From Candidatus Aphodomonas merdavium (GTDB taxonomy: Bacteria; Bacillota; Clostridia; Christensenellales; Aristaeellaceae): a DNA stretch of 28,569 nucleotides. Where the stretch lies: NCBI GenBank assembly GCA_018715585.1, contig DVLH01000158.1, forward strand, positions 1-28,569, given 5' to 3'. A program made the translations under genes and the position numbers. Shown here piece after piece: positions 1-7,945 of the stretch (its first letter is position 1; every line of letters starts with the position of its first letter). The notes beneath the pieces were generated by a model, which did no database searches, was not told where the DNA came from, and saw only the letters and a list, made by a program, of their open reading frames with translations.

Positions 1-383
1 GTACCAAGCAGGGCAACGAGATTGCCTACAGCCGCGGCCGCATTGTGACGGCCGCGCGCGCCGCGGGGGTGGATGTTTACGACACGCCCTTTACCGACGT
101 CAATGACGACGAGGGGCTGCTCGCGGACGCCGCGCTGGCGCGGGAGCTGGGCTTTAGCGGAAAGGCCGCGATTTCTCCGCGCCATGTGGAGGGAATCAAC
201 CGCGTTTTCAGCCCGACGGCGGCGGAGATTGAATACGCCCGCGAGGTGGTCGAGGCCATTGAGGAGGGCAAGCGCCAGGGCAAAGGCGCCGTCTCGCTTC
301 ATGGCAAGATGATCGACAAGCCCATCGTGGACAGGGCGATGCACGTGTTGGAAACGGCCAAGGCGCTGGGGGTGCAAGCATGA
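1..383 (+). CDS. citE: Citrate/citramalate lyase beta subunit (CitE-like), 3' part only
   Basis: Only the C-terminal part (about 126 residues) is present; the reading frame is already open at base 3 and ends at the TGA at 381-383. CitE-family proteins carry out the lyase step, splitting an acyl-carrier-protein-bound citryl or citramalyl thioester to release oxaloacetate or pyruvate. Visible family features are the DTPFTDVNDDEGL segment, followed by GKAAISPRHVEGIN (the GK.ai.P.qv..in pattern shared by the HpcH/HpaI/CitE TIM-barrel family) and the helical tail. The stop overlaps the next start as ATGA (380-383), so it is co-translated with the alpha subunit. The usual order citD-citE-citF suggests that an acyl-carrier gamma subunit lies upstream of the window; that is inference. 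Because glutamate mutase, methylaspartase and a class I hydratase follow, citramalate is the more likely substrate than citrate. Confidence 0.88.
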   Translation, partial: TKQGNEIAYSRGRIVTAARAAGVDVYDTPFTDVNDDEGLLADAALARELGFSGKAAISPRHVEGINRVFSPTAAEIEYAREVVEAIEEGKRQGKGAVSLHGKMIDKPIVDRAMHVLETAKALGVQA

Positions 384-1786
384 ACAAATTAGTCAAAACG
401 CTGCGCGAGGCGATGGAGCTTGCGGGGCTGAAGGATGGGATGAGCATCTCTTTCCATCATCACCTGCGCAATGGGGACCGCGTGCTCAACATGGTGCTGG
501 AAACCGCGGCGCAGATGGGGCTCAAGGATTTAACCGTGCAGGCCAGCTCCATTTTCGACGTGCATGCGCCGCTGGTGGGACATATTCAAAGCGGCGTTGT
601 TACCGCTATTGAAACGGACTATATGAGTGGGAGCGTGGCGCGCGCGGTGTCGGAGGGCGTGCTGAAAAAGCCCGTGCGCTTTCGCAGCCACGGCGGCCGG
701 CCGGAAGCCATTGCCAGCGGCCGCGTGCGCATCGACGTCGCGTTCATCGCCGCTCCCTGCTGCGACGCGATGGGCAACATCAACGGCGTTGAGGGGCGCG
801 CGGCGTGCGGGTCGCTGGGCTATGCGTTTGCGGACGCGCTCTATGCCGGCAAAGTCATCGCCGTGACGGACAACCTGGCGCCCTATCCCGTCTCGCCCGT
901 TTCCATCGACGAGACGCTTGTGGATTACGTCGTCGTTGTGGACTGCATCGGCGATCCGGCGGGGATTGTCTCGGGCACAACCCGTATCACGCGCGACCCC
1001 GTGGGGCTGAAAATTGCGCGCGACGCGGCGCGGGTGATCGAGCATTCCGGCCTGCTGCAGGATGGGTTCTCGTTCCAGACAGGCGCGGGCGGCGCGTCGC
1101 TGGCCGTAACGCAATACCTTGCGCCGGTAATGCGGGAAAAGGGAATCGTGGGCAGCTTTGGCCTGGGCGGCATTACGGGATACATGGTCGATATGCTCAA
1201 CGACGGCTGTTTCCGCAGCCTGCTGGACGTGCAGTGCTTTGACCTCAAGGCCGTCGCCTCGCTGCGCGAGAACCCCAACCATCAGGAGATTTCCGCCATG
1301 CGCTACGCCAGCCCCGGCTCGAAATCGTCCGCCGTGGACAGCCTGGATGTCGTCATCCTGGGCGCAACGGAGATGGACGTCGATTTCAACGTGAACGTGC
1401 ATACCGATTCCAACGGCTATATCATCGGCGGCTCCGGCGGCCACAGCGACACGGCTGCGGGCGCGAAGCTGACGATGATCGTCGCACCGCTTTTCCGCGC
1501 ACGCCTGCCAATCGTCACGGACCGCGTGACGACCGTCTCCACGCCCGGTTCTACCGTCGACGTGCTTGTGACGCAGCGCGGCATTGCCGTCAACCCCGCA
1601 AAACCACAGCTTGCCGGCGCGCTCAAGGATGCCGGGTTGTCCGTCGTGCCCATTGAGGCGCTGCGCGATTTGGCAGAGCGTTTTACGGGCAAGCCGGAAA
1701 AGCTGCGCCATGGCAATCGTGTGGTGGGCGAGGTGGAGTATCGCGACGGAAGAGTGCTGGACCGGATTTACAACGTGGAAGGATGA
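380..1786 (+). CDS. citF: Citrate/citramalate lyase alpha subunit (CitF-like)
   Basis: 468 residues, CoA-transferase type alpha subunit that exchanges the acetyl group on the lyase acyl carrier for citrate or citramalate. Recognisable family segments are SISFHHHLRNGDRV near residue 23, the glycine-rich TGAGGASLAVT in the middle, GLGGITGYMV, DVQCFDLKAVASL, FNVNVHTDSNGY, SGGHSDTAAGA and the C-terminal GIAVNPAKP. The ATG at 380 overlaps the citE stop by four bases. Compared with enterobacterial CitF (about 510 residues, from memory) it seems to lack roughly the first 40 residues and starts directly at the conserved domain. The cluster points to citramalate lyase rather than citrate lyase; no citC, citX or citG is in the window. 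Family assignment is secure; substrate is inference. Confidence 0.9.
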   Translation: MNKLVKTLREAMELAGLKDGMSISFHHHLRNGDRVLNMVLETAAQMGLKDLTVQASSIFDVHAPLVGHIQSGVVTAIETDYMSGSVARAVSEGVLKKPVRFRSHGGRPEAIASGRVRIDVAFIAAPCCDAMGNINGVEGRAACGSLGYAFADALYAGKVIAVTDNLAPYPVSPVSIDETLVDYVVVVDCIGDPAGIVSGTTRITRDPVGLKIARDAARVIEHSGLLQDGFSFQTGAGGASLAVTQYLAPVMREKGIVGSFGLGGITGYMVDMLNDGCFRSLLDVQCFDLKAVASLRENPNHQEISAMRYASPGSKSSAVDSLDVVILGATEMDVDFNVNVHTDSNGYIIGGSGGHSDTAAGAKLTMIVAPLFRARLPIVTDRVTTVSTPGSTVDVLVTQRGIAVNPAKPQLAGALKDAGLSVVPIEALRDLAERFTGKPEKLRHGNRVVGEVEYRDGRVLDRIYNVEG

Positions 1787-1793
1787 GGGAAAA

Positions 1794-2639
1794 ATGCGGG
1801 AGATTCAGGCCGCGCAAATCCGTGACACGGTGCGTTCGCTGATTTTGCAGGCGAGTTACGTAATCGGCGACGATGTGCGCAGCAGGGTGGCCGGCTGCCT
1901 TGCCGAAGAGCCGTCCCCTTCCGGGCGGGCGGTGCTTTCACAGCTGCTGGAAAATTATGACATCGCGCGGCAGGAGCGCATCGCGATCTGCCAGGACACG
2001 GGCATGTGCGTGGTGTTCCTGGATATCGGCCAGGACGTGCATATCGCGGGGGGCGATTTGACCCAGGCCGTCAACGACGCCGTGCGCAGCGCCTACAGCG
2101 AAGGGTACCTAAGAAAGAGCGTGGTGGGCGATCCGCTCTTTGCGCGCGTGAACACCAAGGACAATACGCCCGCCGTGCTGCATACGCGCATCGTGCCGGG
2201 GGAGAACGTCTCCATCCTCGTGTCGCCCAAAGGGTTTGGCAGTGAGAACATGTCGGCGGTGAAGATGCTCGTCGTCGCCGAAGGGGTGGAGGGCGTCGTG
2301 CGCTTTGTAGTGGACACGGTGAAAAACGCGGGGCCAAACCCGTGCCCGCCCGTGATTGTCGGTGTCGGCATCGGCGGAACGATGGAGAAAGCGGCGGAGC
2401 TGGCCAAGCGCATGACGGCCCGCCCCGTGGACCAGCCGAACGAGGATCCCCGCTATGCGGCGCTGGAGGAGCGCATTCTCAACGAGATCAACGCGCTGGG
2501 CATTGGGCCTGCCGGCATCGGCGGGCGCACGAGCGCGCTGAAGGTGAGCATCGCGACGTATCCTACGCACATCGCAGGGCTGCCCGTGGCCGTTAACCTT
2601 TGCTGCCATGCGGCGCGCCACGCCCAAGCGCTGCTCTAA
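1794..2639 (+). CDS. Class I Fe-S hydratase alpha subunit (fumarase family), probable mesaconase
   Basis: 281 residues, the normal size of the alpha subunit of two-part, oxygen-sensitive class I fumarases and L-tartrate dehydratases. Three candidate ligands for the catalytic 4Fe-4S cluster are visible: Cys66 in AICQDTGMC, Cys184 in NPCPPVIVG and Cys270/271 in NLCCHAARH. The glycine-rich VGVGIGGTMEKA is also typical. The start is the ATG at 1794, seven bases after the citF stop, with GAGGGA just upstream; the same frame stays open into citF but that extension has no family similarity. The partner beta subunit follows directly. In the methylaspartate pathway, mesaconate is hydrated to citramalate by an enzyme of exactly this family, so mesaconase (2-methylmalate dehydratase) is favoured over fumarase; sequence alone does not separate them. 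Confidence 0.9.
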   Translation: MREIQAAQIRDTVRSLILQASYVIGDDVRSRVAGCLAEEPSPSGRAVLSQLLENYDIARQERIAICQDTGMCVVFLDIGQDVHIAGGDLTQAVNDAVRSAYSEGYLRKSVVGDPLFARVNTKDNTPAVLHTRIVPGENVSILVSPKGFGSENMSAVKMLVVAEGVEGVVRFVVDTVKNAGPNPCPPVIVGVGIGGTMEKAAELAKRMTARPVDQPNEDPRYAALEERILNEINALGIGPAGIGGRTSALKVSIATYPTHIAGLPVAVNLCCHAARHAQALL

Positions 2640-2653
2640 GGAGGAAAGCAAGC

Positions 2654-3220
2654 ATGGAAAATATCCGCATTTCCCTCCCGCTGGACCCGCAACAGGTGAA
2701 AACGCTGCGCGCGGGCGATACGGTGCTGCTGACGGGAACGCTCTATACGGGGCGCGACGCGGCGCACAAGCGCCTGGTGGCGTGCATTGAGCGGGGCGAG
2801 CCGTTGCCCATCCCGCTGGAAAACCAGCTCATCTATTATGTCGGCCCTGCGCCGGCGTCGCCCGGCCATGCCGTCGGCTCTGCGGGCCCCACCACGAGCT
2901 ACCGCATGGACGCCTACACGCCCGCTTTGCTCGAGCGCGGCCTGCTGGGAATGATGGGAAAAGGCAAGCGCGGCCCCGCCGTGATTGAGGCGATGAAAAA
3001 GCGCGGCGCGGTTTACTTTGGCGCCGTGGGCGGCGCGGCAGCGCTGATTTCGCGGCGCATAGAAAGCGCCGAAGTGGTGGCGTATGAGGACCTGGGCGCG
3101 GAGGCGATTCACCGCTTTGTGGTGCGCGATTTTCCCGCTCTGGTGCTCATCGACAGCCTAGGAAACAACCTCTACGAGCTTGGCCCTGCGCAATACAGGA
3201 CAGACGGGGCGCAGGCGTAA
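2654..3220 (+). CDS. Class I Fe-S hydratase beta subunit (fumarase family), probable mesaconase
   Basis: 188 residues, matching the C-terminal domain (beta subunit) of class I fumarase/tartrate dehydratase. It shows the family segments TGTLYTGRDAAHKRL (about residues 31-45), YVGPAP, GSAGPTTSYRMDAYTP and MMGKGKRG, followed by GAVYFGAVGGAAAL. The alpha and beta subunits together form the active hydratase, with the beta part closing the substrate pocket over the cluster. The ATG at 2654 lies 14 bases after the alpha stop, behind the purine-rich stretch AAGGAGGAAAG. The gap to the next gene (67 bases) is the largest in this part of the operon and contains only a small GCCCG-CA-CGGGC hairpin (3238-3249) with no U-tract. 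Confidence 0.9.
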   Translation: MENIRISLPLDPQQVKTLRAGDTVLLTGTLYTGRDAAHKRLVACIERGEPLPIPLENQLIYYVGPAPASPGHAVGSAGPTTSYRMDAYTPALLERGLLGMMGKGKRGPAVIEAMKKRGAVYFGAVGGAAALISRRIESAEVVAYEDLGAEAIHRFVVRDFPALVLIDSLGNNLYELGPAQYRTDGAQA

Positions 3221-3287
3221 GGCACAGGATATACGCTGCCCGCACGGGCGGCTTATCGAAGAAAAACAATACCATGGAGGGAAACGT

Positions 3288-3725
3288 ATGCCGAAAAGGA
3301 CGATGGTGCTGGGCGTGATCGGCGCAGACGTGCACGCCGTCGGCAACCAGATTCTCAACTTTGCATTTACCGAGGCGGGGTTCAACGTGGTCAACCTGGG
3401 CGTGATGGTGTCCCAGGAGGAGTTCATCGAGGCGGCGATTGAAACGGATGCGAAGGCAATCGTCATCTCTTCGCTGTATGGACATGGCGAGCTGGACTGC
3501 CGCGGGATGCGGGAGAAATGCGACGAAGCTGGCTTGAAGGGCATTCTGCTCTACGTTGGCGGAAACATCGTCGTTGGCAAGCAACCGTTTGAGGAGGTAG
3601 AGAAGCGCTTTAAGGCCATGGGGTTTGACAAAGTGTTTGGCCCGGGCACACCGCCGGAGACGACCATCGCCGCACTGAAAAAGGACTTTGAGGCGATTGA
3701 AGCAAAGGGGTCGGGCCAGGCATGA
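3288..3725 (+). CDS. glmS: Glutamate mutase (methylaspartate mutase) S subunit, cobalamin-binding
   Basis: 145 residues, the small B12-binding component of the enzyme that interconverts L-glutamate and (2S,3S)-3-methylaspartate. The cobalamin motif DxHxxG is at residues 14-19 (GADVHAVGNQIL), with His16 as the expected cobalt ligand replacing dimethylbenzimidazole. Further signature parts are SSLYGHGE, the YVGGNIVVGKQ loop and FGPGTPPETTI. The start at 3288 is preceded by a good Shine-Dalgarno GGAGGG (3276-3281); the upstream open frame (from 3180) overlaps the previous gene and is not homologous. The stop overlaps the MutL start as ATGA. The symbol glmS here means the mutase subunit, not glucosamine-6-phosphate synthase. 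Confidence 0.95.
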   Translation: MPKRTMVLGVIGADVHAVGNQILNFAFTEAGFNVVNLGVMVSQEEFIEAAIETDAKAIVISSLYGHGELDCRGMREKCDEAGLKGILLYVGGNIVVGKQPFEEVEKRFKAMGFDKVFGPGTPPETTIAALKKDFEAIEAKGSGQA

Positions 3726-5077
3726 AGCCTATCTTGCTCATTGACTTTGGTAGCACTTATACCAAGGCGACCTGCGTGGACGTTGACAGCGCGCAGCTGC
3801 TGGGCACGGCGCAGAGCTATACCACGGTGGAGGAGGACATCTCCATCGGGCTGGAAAACGCGCTGGGACAGCTGCGGGAGGAGACGGGCGTGCGCGAGTT
3901 TGCGCAGCGCTTTGCGTGTTCCTCGGCGGCAGGCGGACTGCGCATGATCGCCTCGGGCCTGGTGCCGTCGCTGACGGCGGAAGCGGCCAAGCGCGCCGCG
4001 CTCGGCGCAGGCGCCAAAGTGATCCGCACGTACTCCTATGAGCTGACGGAGGACGATCTGGAAGAGATCCGCACGCTCAAGCCGGACATCTTGCTGCTTT
4101 GCGGCGGGACGGACGGCGGCAACAGGGACTGCATCGAGCGCAACGCCAAGGCGATCGCTTCGCTCAAGGGCGGTTTTCCCGTCGTTCTTGCAGGGAACAG
4201 GGCGAGCGCGGGGGCTTGCCGCCGCGCGCTGGAAGGCGCCGGCATGGAGGTAATCGCATGCGAAAACGTGATGCCCTCCTTTAACACGCTCAACGTGGAA
4301 CCGTGCCAGAAAGCCATTCGCGAGGTGTTCCTGCGCAGGATCATTTCGGCCAAAGGCCTTTCGCAGGCGCAAGAGCTGATCAGCGGCATTTTGATGCCGA
4401 CGCCGGCGGCGGTGCTGACGGCGCTAACGCTGCTCTCCCAGGACCTGGGCGAGCTGATGGCCGTTGATTTAGGCGGCGCGACGACGGACGTTTATTCCAT
4501 CGCAAAGGGGACGCCTACCCGCGCGGGCACTGTGATGCGCGGCCTGCCGGAACCGTTCGCCAAGCGCACGGTGGAAGGCGATATCGGCATGCGCTATAGC
4601 GCGCACGGCGTTGTGGATGCCGTGGGCCTGGAAAGGGTCGTTGAGGTTTCGGGCCAGGACGAGGCGGCGGTGGAGGCATGGCTTGCACGCGTAAAAGATG
4701 AACCGGGCGTATTGGCAGCAACACAGGCAGAGCGCGATGTGGATTTTGCGCTGGCCAGCTTGGCCATCGAGACGGGGCTGCTGCGCCATTCAGGCAAGAT
4801 TGAAGAAGTTTTTACGCCCATGGGCATGGCGTACCAACAGACGGGCAAGGACTTGACACAGGTGGAACGGATCCTCCTGACGGGCGGGGCGCTCATTCGC
4901 ACGGGCCGTGCGGAGGAGATGACCGCGCGCGCCATGAGCGCGTTGCCGCCCGATTCGCTTGCACCGCGCGGCGCGCGTGTGCTGTTGGATAGGCGCTATA
5001 TCCTTTCCGCAATGGGACTTTTAAGCCAGAACTATGAACAGGTCGCCAGGGAAATGATGGGAAGGGAGTTTCAATAA
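3722..5077 (+). CDS. glmL: MutL/GlmL: ATPase linked to glutamate mutase
   Basis: 451 residues, the ASKHA-fold protein always found between the S and E subunits of glutamate mutase and thought to reactivate or chaperone the B12 enzyme. It is unrelated to the mismatch repair protein MutL. Two actin/Hsp70-type phosphate-binding loops are visible: LLIDFGSTYTKAT at the N-terminus and MAVDLGGATTDVYSI in the middle; LLCGGTDGG and LLTGGALIRTG add the adenosine-side motifs. It overlaps glmS by four bases (ATGA) and its TAA overlaps the ATG of glmE by one base, which fits equimolar, coupled synthesis. Assignment rests on the motifs plus the invariant neighbourhood. Confidence 0.93.
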   Translation: MKPILLIDFGSTYTKATCVDVDSAQLLGTAQSYTTVEEDISIGLENALGQLREETGVREFAQRFACSSAAGGLRMIASGLVPSLTAEAAKRAALGAGAKVIRTYSYELTEDDLEEIRTLKPDILLLCGGTDGGNRDCIERNAKAIASLKGGFPVVLAGNRASAGACRRALEGAGMEVIACENVMPSFNTLNVEPCQKAIREVFLRRIISAKGLSQAQELISGILMPTPAAVLTALTLLSQDLGELMAVDLGGATTDVYSIAKGTPTRAGTVMRGLPEPFAKRTVEGDIGMRYSAHGVVDAVGLERVVEVSGQDEAAVEAWLARVKDEPGVLAATQAERDVDFALASLAIETGLLRHSGKIEEVFTPMGMAYQQTGKDLTQVERILLTGGALIRTGRAEEMTARAMSALPPDSLAPRGARVLLDRRYILSAMGLLSQNYEQVAREMMGREFQ

Positions 5078-6528
5078 TGGAGTTTTGCAACAAGAAAATG
5101 ACGCGCGATGCGTTCAACGCCATGCGCGAAGAGGTGCTTACCCAATGGCCGACGGGCAAGGATCTGAACCTGGAAGAGGCGATTGCTTACCAGGCCGCCA
5201 TTCCGGATGCCAAGCGTTTTTCCGCCAAGCTTAGCAAGGCAAGCAGCGAACGCCGCACGCTCATTCAGCCTCGCGCCGGCGTGCCGGTGATCGAGCGGCA
5301 CATTGAGCTGCTAAAACACTTGGAGGAATTCGGCGAGACGGATCTGCTGCCCACGACAATTGACAGCTATACGCGCCTGAACCGCTATCAGGAAGCGCAG
5401 GCAGGGCTGGAGGAGAGCATCCGGCTGGACAAGGCGATGCTCAACGGCTTCCCGGCAGTGAACCATGGCGTGGCGGGTTGCCGCCAGGTGACGGAGGCCG
5501 TCAATACGCCGGTGCAGGTGCGCCATGGAACGCCGGACGCGCGGCTGCTGGCGGAAATCACGCTGGCCGGCGGCTTCACCAGCTTTGAAGGCGGCGGCAT
5601 TTCCTACAATATCCCCTATGCCAAAGCGATTTCCATTGAGCAGACGATGCGCGATTGGATGTATGTGGACCGCCTGGTGGGCATCTACGAGGAGAACGGC
5701 ATTTCCATCAACCGTGAGCCGTTCGGCCCGCTTACGGGCACGCTTGTCCCGCCGTGTATTTCGCATGCGGTAGCGGTGATCGAGGCGCTGGTAGCGGCAG
5801 AGCAGGGCGTGCGCGATATCACCGTGGGCTATGGCCAGCTGGGCAACCTGCAGCAGGACGTCGCGGCAATTCAGACGCTGGAGACGATTACGCGGGAGTA
5901 CCTGCAAAAATACGGCTATGAGGACGTGAAAGTAACCACCGTGTTCCACCAGTGGATGGGCGGTTTCCCAGCGGACGAGGCCAAAGCATTTGGCGTCATC
6001 AGCTGGGGCAGCGCCGCCGCCGCCATCGGCCATGCCACGAAGGTCATCGTCAAAACGCCGCATGAGGCCGTGGGTGTGCCGACGATGCAGGCGAACGCCG
6101 CGGGCCTTCGCTGCACAAAACAGGTAATCTCCATGCTTTGCGACCAATCGCTGCCGCAAAGCGATACGCTTCAGTTGGAGCGTGATATGATCCTGGAGGA
6201 AACGCGCCAAATTCTGGATAAGTGCTTTGAGCTGGGCGAAGGCGATATCGCTGTGGGCGCCGTGCGCGCGTTCCAGGCGGGCGTGCTGGATGTGCCTTTC
6301 GCGCCTAGCCGCTATAACGCGGGCAAAATCCTGCCTGCGCGCGACCACCACGGCGCCGTGCGCTTCCTCAACACGGGCAACCTACCCTTCAGCGACAGCG
6401 TCAAGGCGTTCCACCGTGCCAAGATTGAGGAGCGCGCCAGGGAAGAGAAGCGTGATGTTTCGTTCCAGATGGTCGTGGATGATATTTACGCCATTTCCAA
6501 GGGCCGCCTTGTAGGCCGCCCGCGCTAA
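5077..6528 (+). CDS. glmE: Glutamate mutase (methylaspartate mutase) E subunit
   Basis: 483 residues, the same length as the Clostridium tetanomorphum/cochlearium enzyme (from memory). This is the large catalytic subunit: a TIM barrel that binds glutamate and, with GlmS and adenosylcobalamin, carries out radical carbon-skeleton rearrangement. Recognisable segments include RAGVPVIERHIELL, NGFPAVNHGVAGCR, QVRHGTPDARLLAEI, GGFTSFEGGGISYNIPY, ISINREPFGPLTGTLVPP, FHQWMGGFPADEAKAFG and PFAPSRYNAGKILPARD. The start ATG overlaps the previous stop (TAATG) behind GGGAAGGGAG. The next 104 bases before mal hold an imperfect GC-rich hairpin. Confidence 0.96.
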   Translation: MEFCNKKMTRDAFNAMREEVLTQWPTGKDLNLEEAIAYQAAIPDAKRFSAKLSKASSERRTLIQPRAGVPVIERHIELLKHLEEFGETDLLPTTIDSYTRLNRYQEAQAGLEESIRLDKAMLNGFPAVNHGVAGCRQVTEAVNTPVQVRHGTPDARLLAEITLAGGFTSFEGGGISYNIPYAKAISIEQTMRDWMYVDRLVGIYEENGISINREPFGPLTGTLVPPCISHAVAVIEALVAAEQGVRDITVGYGQLGNLQQDVAAIQTLETITREYLQKYGYEDVKVTTVFHQWMGGFPADEAKAFGVISWGSAAAAIGHATKVIVKTPHEAVGVPTMQANAAGLRCTKQVISMLCDQSLPQSDTLQLERDMILEETRQILDKCFELGEGDIAVGAVRAFQAGVLDVPFAPSRYNAGKILPARDHHGAVRFLNTGNLPFSDSVKAFHRAKIEERAREEKRDVSFQMVVDDIYAISKGRLVGRPR

Positions 6529-6540
6529 AAAAGGTTTCCT

Positions 6541-6568
6541 GCGGGCGGCGCGGGCTGCGCCGTCCCGC
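6541..6568 (+). terminator. Imperfect GC hairpin between glmE and mal
   Basis: The arm GCGGGCGGCG (6541-6550) pairs with CGCCGTCCCGC (6558-6568) with one bulged base. The following bases are TTTCTCC, a poor U-tract. It lies inside an operon in which mal must still be expressed, so partial termination or an mRNA-processing/stability element is more likely than full termination. Confidence 0.4.
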
Positions 6569-6632
6569 TTTCTCCTGCATGGCAGCGGACAATGCCGCCA
6601 GCGGCGTTAAAAAGCAAAAGGAGCGATGTGCT

Positions 6633-7877
6633 ATGAAAATCGTAGACCTTATTTGCGCCAAGGGGCGCACGGGTTTTTTCTTTGACGACCAGCGCGCGAT
6701 CAAGAAAGGCGCGAAAGCAGACGGATCCGCCTATATCGGCGATCCCGTGACGCCCGGGTTTACCGCCGTGCGCCAGGCGGGCGAGTCCATTTCGGTGATG
6801 CTCGTGCTCGAGGATGGGCAGATTGCCCACGGCGATTGCGCGGCCGTGCAGTATTCCGGCGCGGGCGGGCGCGACCCGCTGTTCCTGGCGGAGGACTTCA
6901 TCCCCGTCATCGAGGAGCACATCAAGCCGATGCTCGTCGGCCGCCAGGCCGATTCCTTCCGCCAGCTGACGAAGGAAATGGAAGCGATCACCGTCGATGG
7001 CAAACGGCTGCATACGGCCATTCGCTACGGCGTGAGCCAGGCCATCCTGGACGCCGTCGCCAAGGCAAACCACAAGCTCATGTGCGAGGTCGTGGCGGAC
7101 GAATACGGCCTGACCGTCAGCGATAAGCTGATCCCGATCTTCACGCAGTCCGGCGACAGCCGCTATGATAACGCGGACAAGATGATCATGAAGGGCGCGG
7201 AAGTTATGCCGCACGCGCTGATCAACAACGTCAAGACGAAGCTCGGCGAGCATGGCGAGCTGCTGCGCGATTACGTCGCTTGGCTGCGCGACCGCATTAT
7301 CCAGCTGCGCGTGGACAAGAACTATTCCCCCGTGATGCACATCGACGTTTACGGCACCATCGGCGCATGGCTGGGCCATGACAATTACACCGCCATGGCT
7401 GATTACTTGGCGACGCTCGAGGAGGCGGCCAAGCCGTTCCACCTGCGCATCGAGGGGCCGATGGACGCCGAAGAGCGCGAGCAGCAGATGATCGACATGC
7501 GCGAGCTGCGCAAGGAGATCGACCGCCGCGGCATCCAGGTGGAGCTTGTCGCCGACGAGTGGTGCAACACGCTGGAGGACGTCATCTACTTCACGGATAA
7601 CAAAGCCGGCCATATGGCGCAGATAAAGACGCCTGACCTGGGCGGCATCAACAACACCATCGAGGCGGTTATCTACTGCAAGGAGCACGGCATGGGCGCC
7701 TATCAGGGCGGAACGTGCAACGAGACGAACCGCTCGGCCGAGTGCTGCGTCCACTGCGCAATGGCCACGCAGCCCGTGCAGATCCTCGCCAAGCCCGGTA
7801 TGGGCGTGGACGAGGGTTACATGATCGTCTACAACGAAATGCAGCGGATTCTGGCGCTGCGCAAAGCCGGCCGGTAA
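6633..7877 (+). CDS. mal: Methylaspartate ammonia-lyase
   Basis: 414 residues, enolase superfamily enzyme that eliminates ammonia from 3-methylaspartate to give mesaconate. Alignment by eye with the Clostridium tetanomorphum enzyme is very close over the full length. Expected catalytic residues are present: His194 (MPHALINN), metal ligands Asp238 (HIDVYGTIG), Glu274 (LRIEGPMD) and Asp308 (VADEWCNT), and the base Lys332 in QIKTPDLGG; the numbering shifts by one after a one-residue insertion near position 246. The start at 6633 has an AAAAGGAG Shine-Dalgarno ten bases upstream. The gene ends at a strong terminator, so it closes the main operon. It lacks its own obvious promoter in the 104-base gap and is probably co-transcribed with glmE. 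Confidence 0.97.
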   Translation: MKIVDLICAKGRTGFFFDDQRAIKKGAKADGSAYIGDPVTPGFTAVRQAGESISVMLVLEDGQIAHGDCAAVQYSGAGGRDPLFLAEDFIPVIEEHIKPMLVGRQADSFRQLTKEMEAITVDGKRLHTAIRYGVSQAILDAVAKANHKLMCEVVADEYGLTVSDKLIPIFTQSGDSRYDNADKMIMKGAEVMPHALINNVKTKLGEHGELLRDYVAWLRDRIIQLRVDKNYSPVMHIDVYGTIGAWLGHDNYTAMADYLATLEEAAKPFHLRIEGPMDAEEREQQMIDMRELRKEIDRRGIQVELVADEWCNTLEDVIYFTDNKAGHMAQIKTPDLGGINNTIEAVIYCKEHGMGAYQGGTCNETNRSAECCVHCAMATQPVQILAKPGMGVDEGYMIVYNEMQRILALRKAGR

Positions 7878-7888
7878 AAGAAAAGCGC

Positions 7889-7923
7889 GCGGCCGCCGCG
7901 GGTAAGACGGCGGCCGCTTTTTT
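7889..7923 (+). terminator. Rho-independent terminator after mal
   Basis: A perfect 10-bp stem, GCGGCCGCCG (7889-7898) with CGGCGGCCGC (7908-7917), loop CGGGTAAGA, followed by six T residues. It starts 11 bases after the mal stop and lies just upstream of the Shine-Dalgarno of the next gene. Confidence 0.87.
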
Positions 7924-7945
7924 ATGCAAAGGAGGAGCAAAGGAC

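Noticed and set aside
530..1711. Long minus-strand open frame (393 codons) opposite citF
   Set aside because: Rich in Arg, His and Ala with no domain, no ribosome site and full overlap with a well-supported gene; typical mirror frame of GC-rich coding DNA.
1584..1793. Longer N-terminus for the hydratase alpha subunit
   Set aside because: The extension overlaps citF in another frame, has no similarity, and the ATG at 1794 has a proper ribosome site.
3722..5077. DNA mismatch repair protein MutL
   Set aside because: The name is shared only; ASKHA phosphate loops and the position between glmS and glmE show the glutamate mutase-associated protein.
5311..6351. Minus-strand open frame opposite glmE
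   Set aside because: Composition is that of a codon-position shadow and glmE is certain over its whole length.
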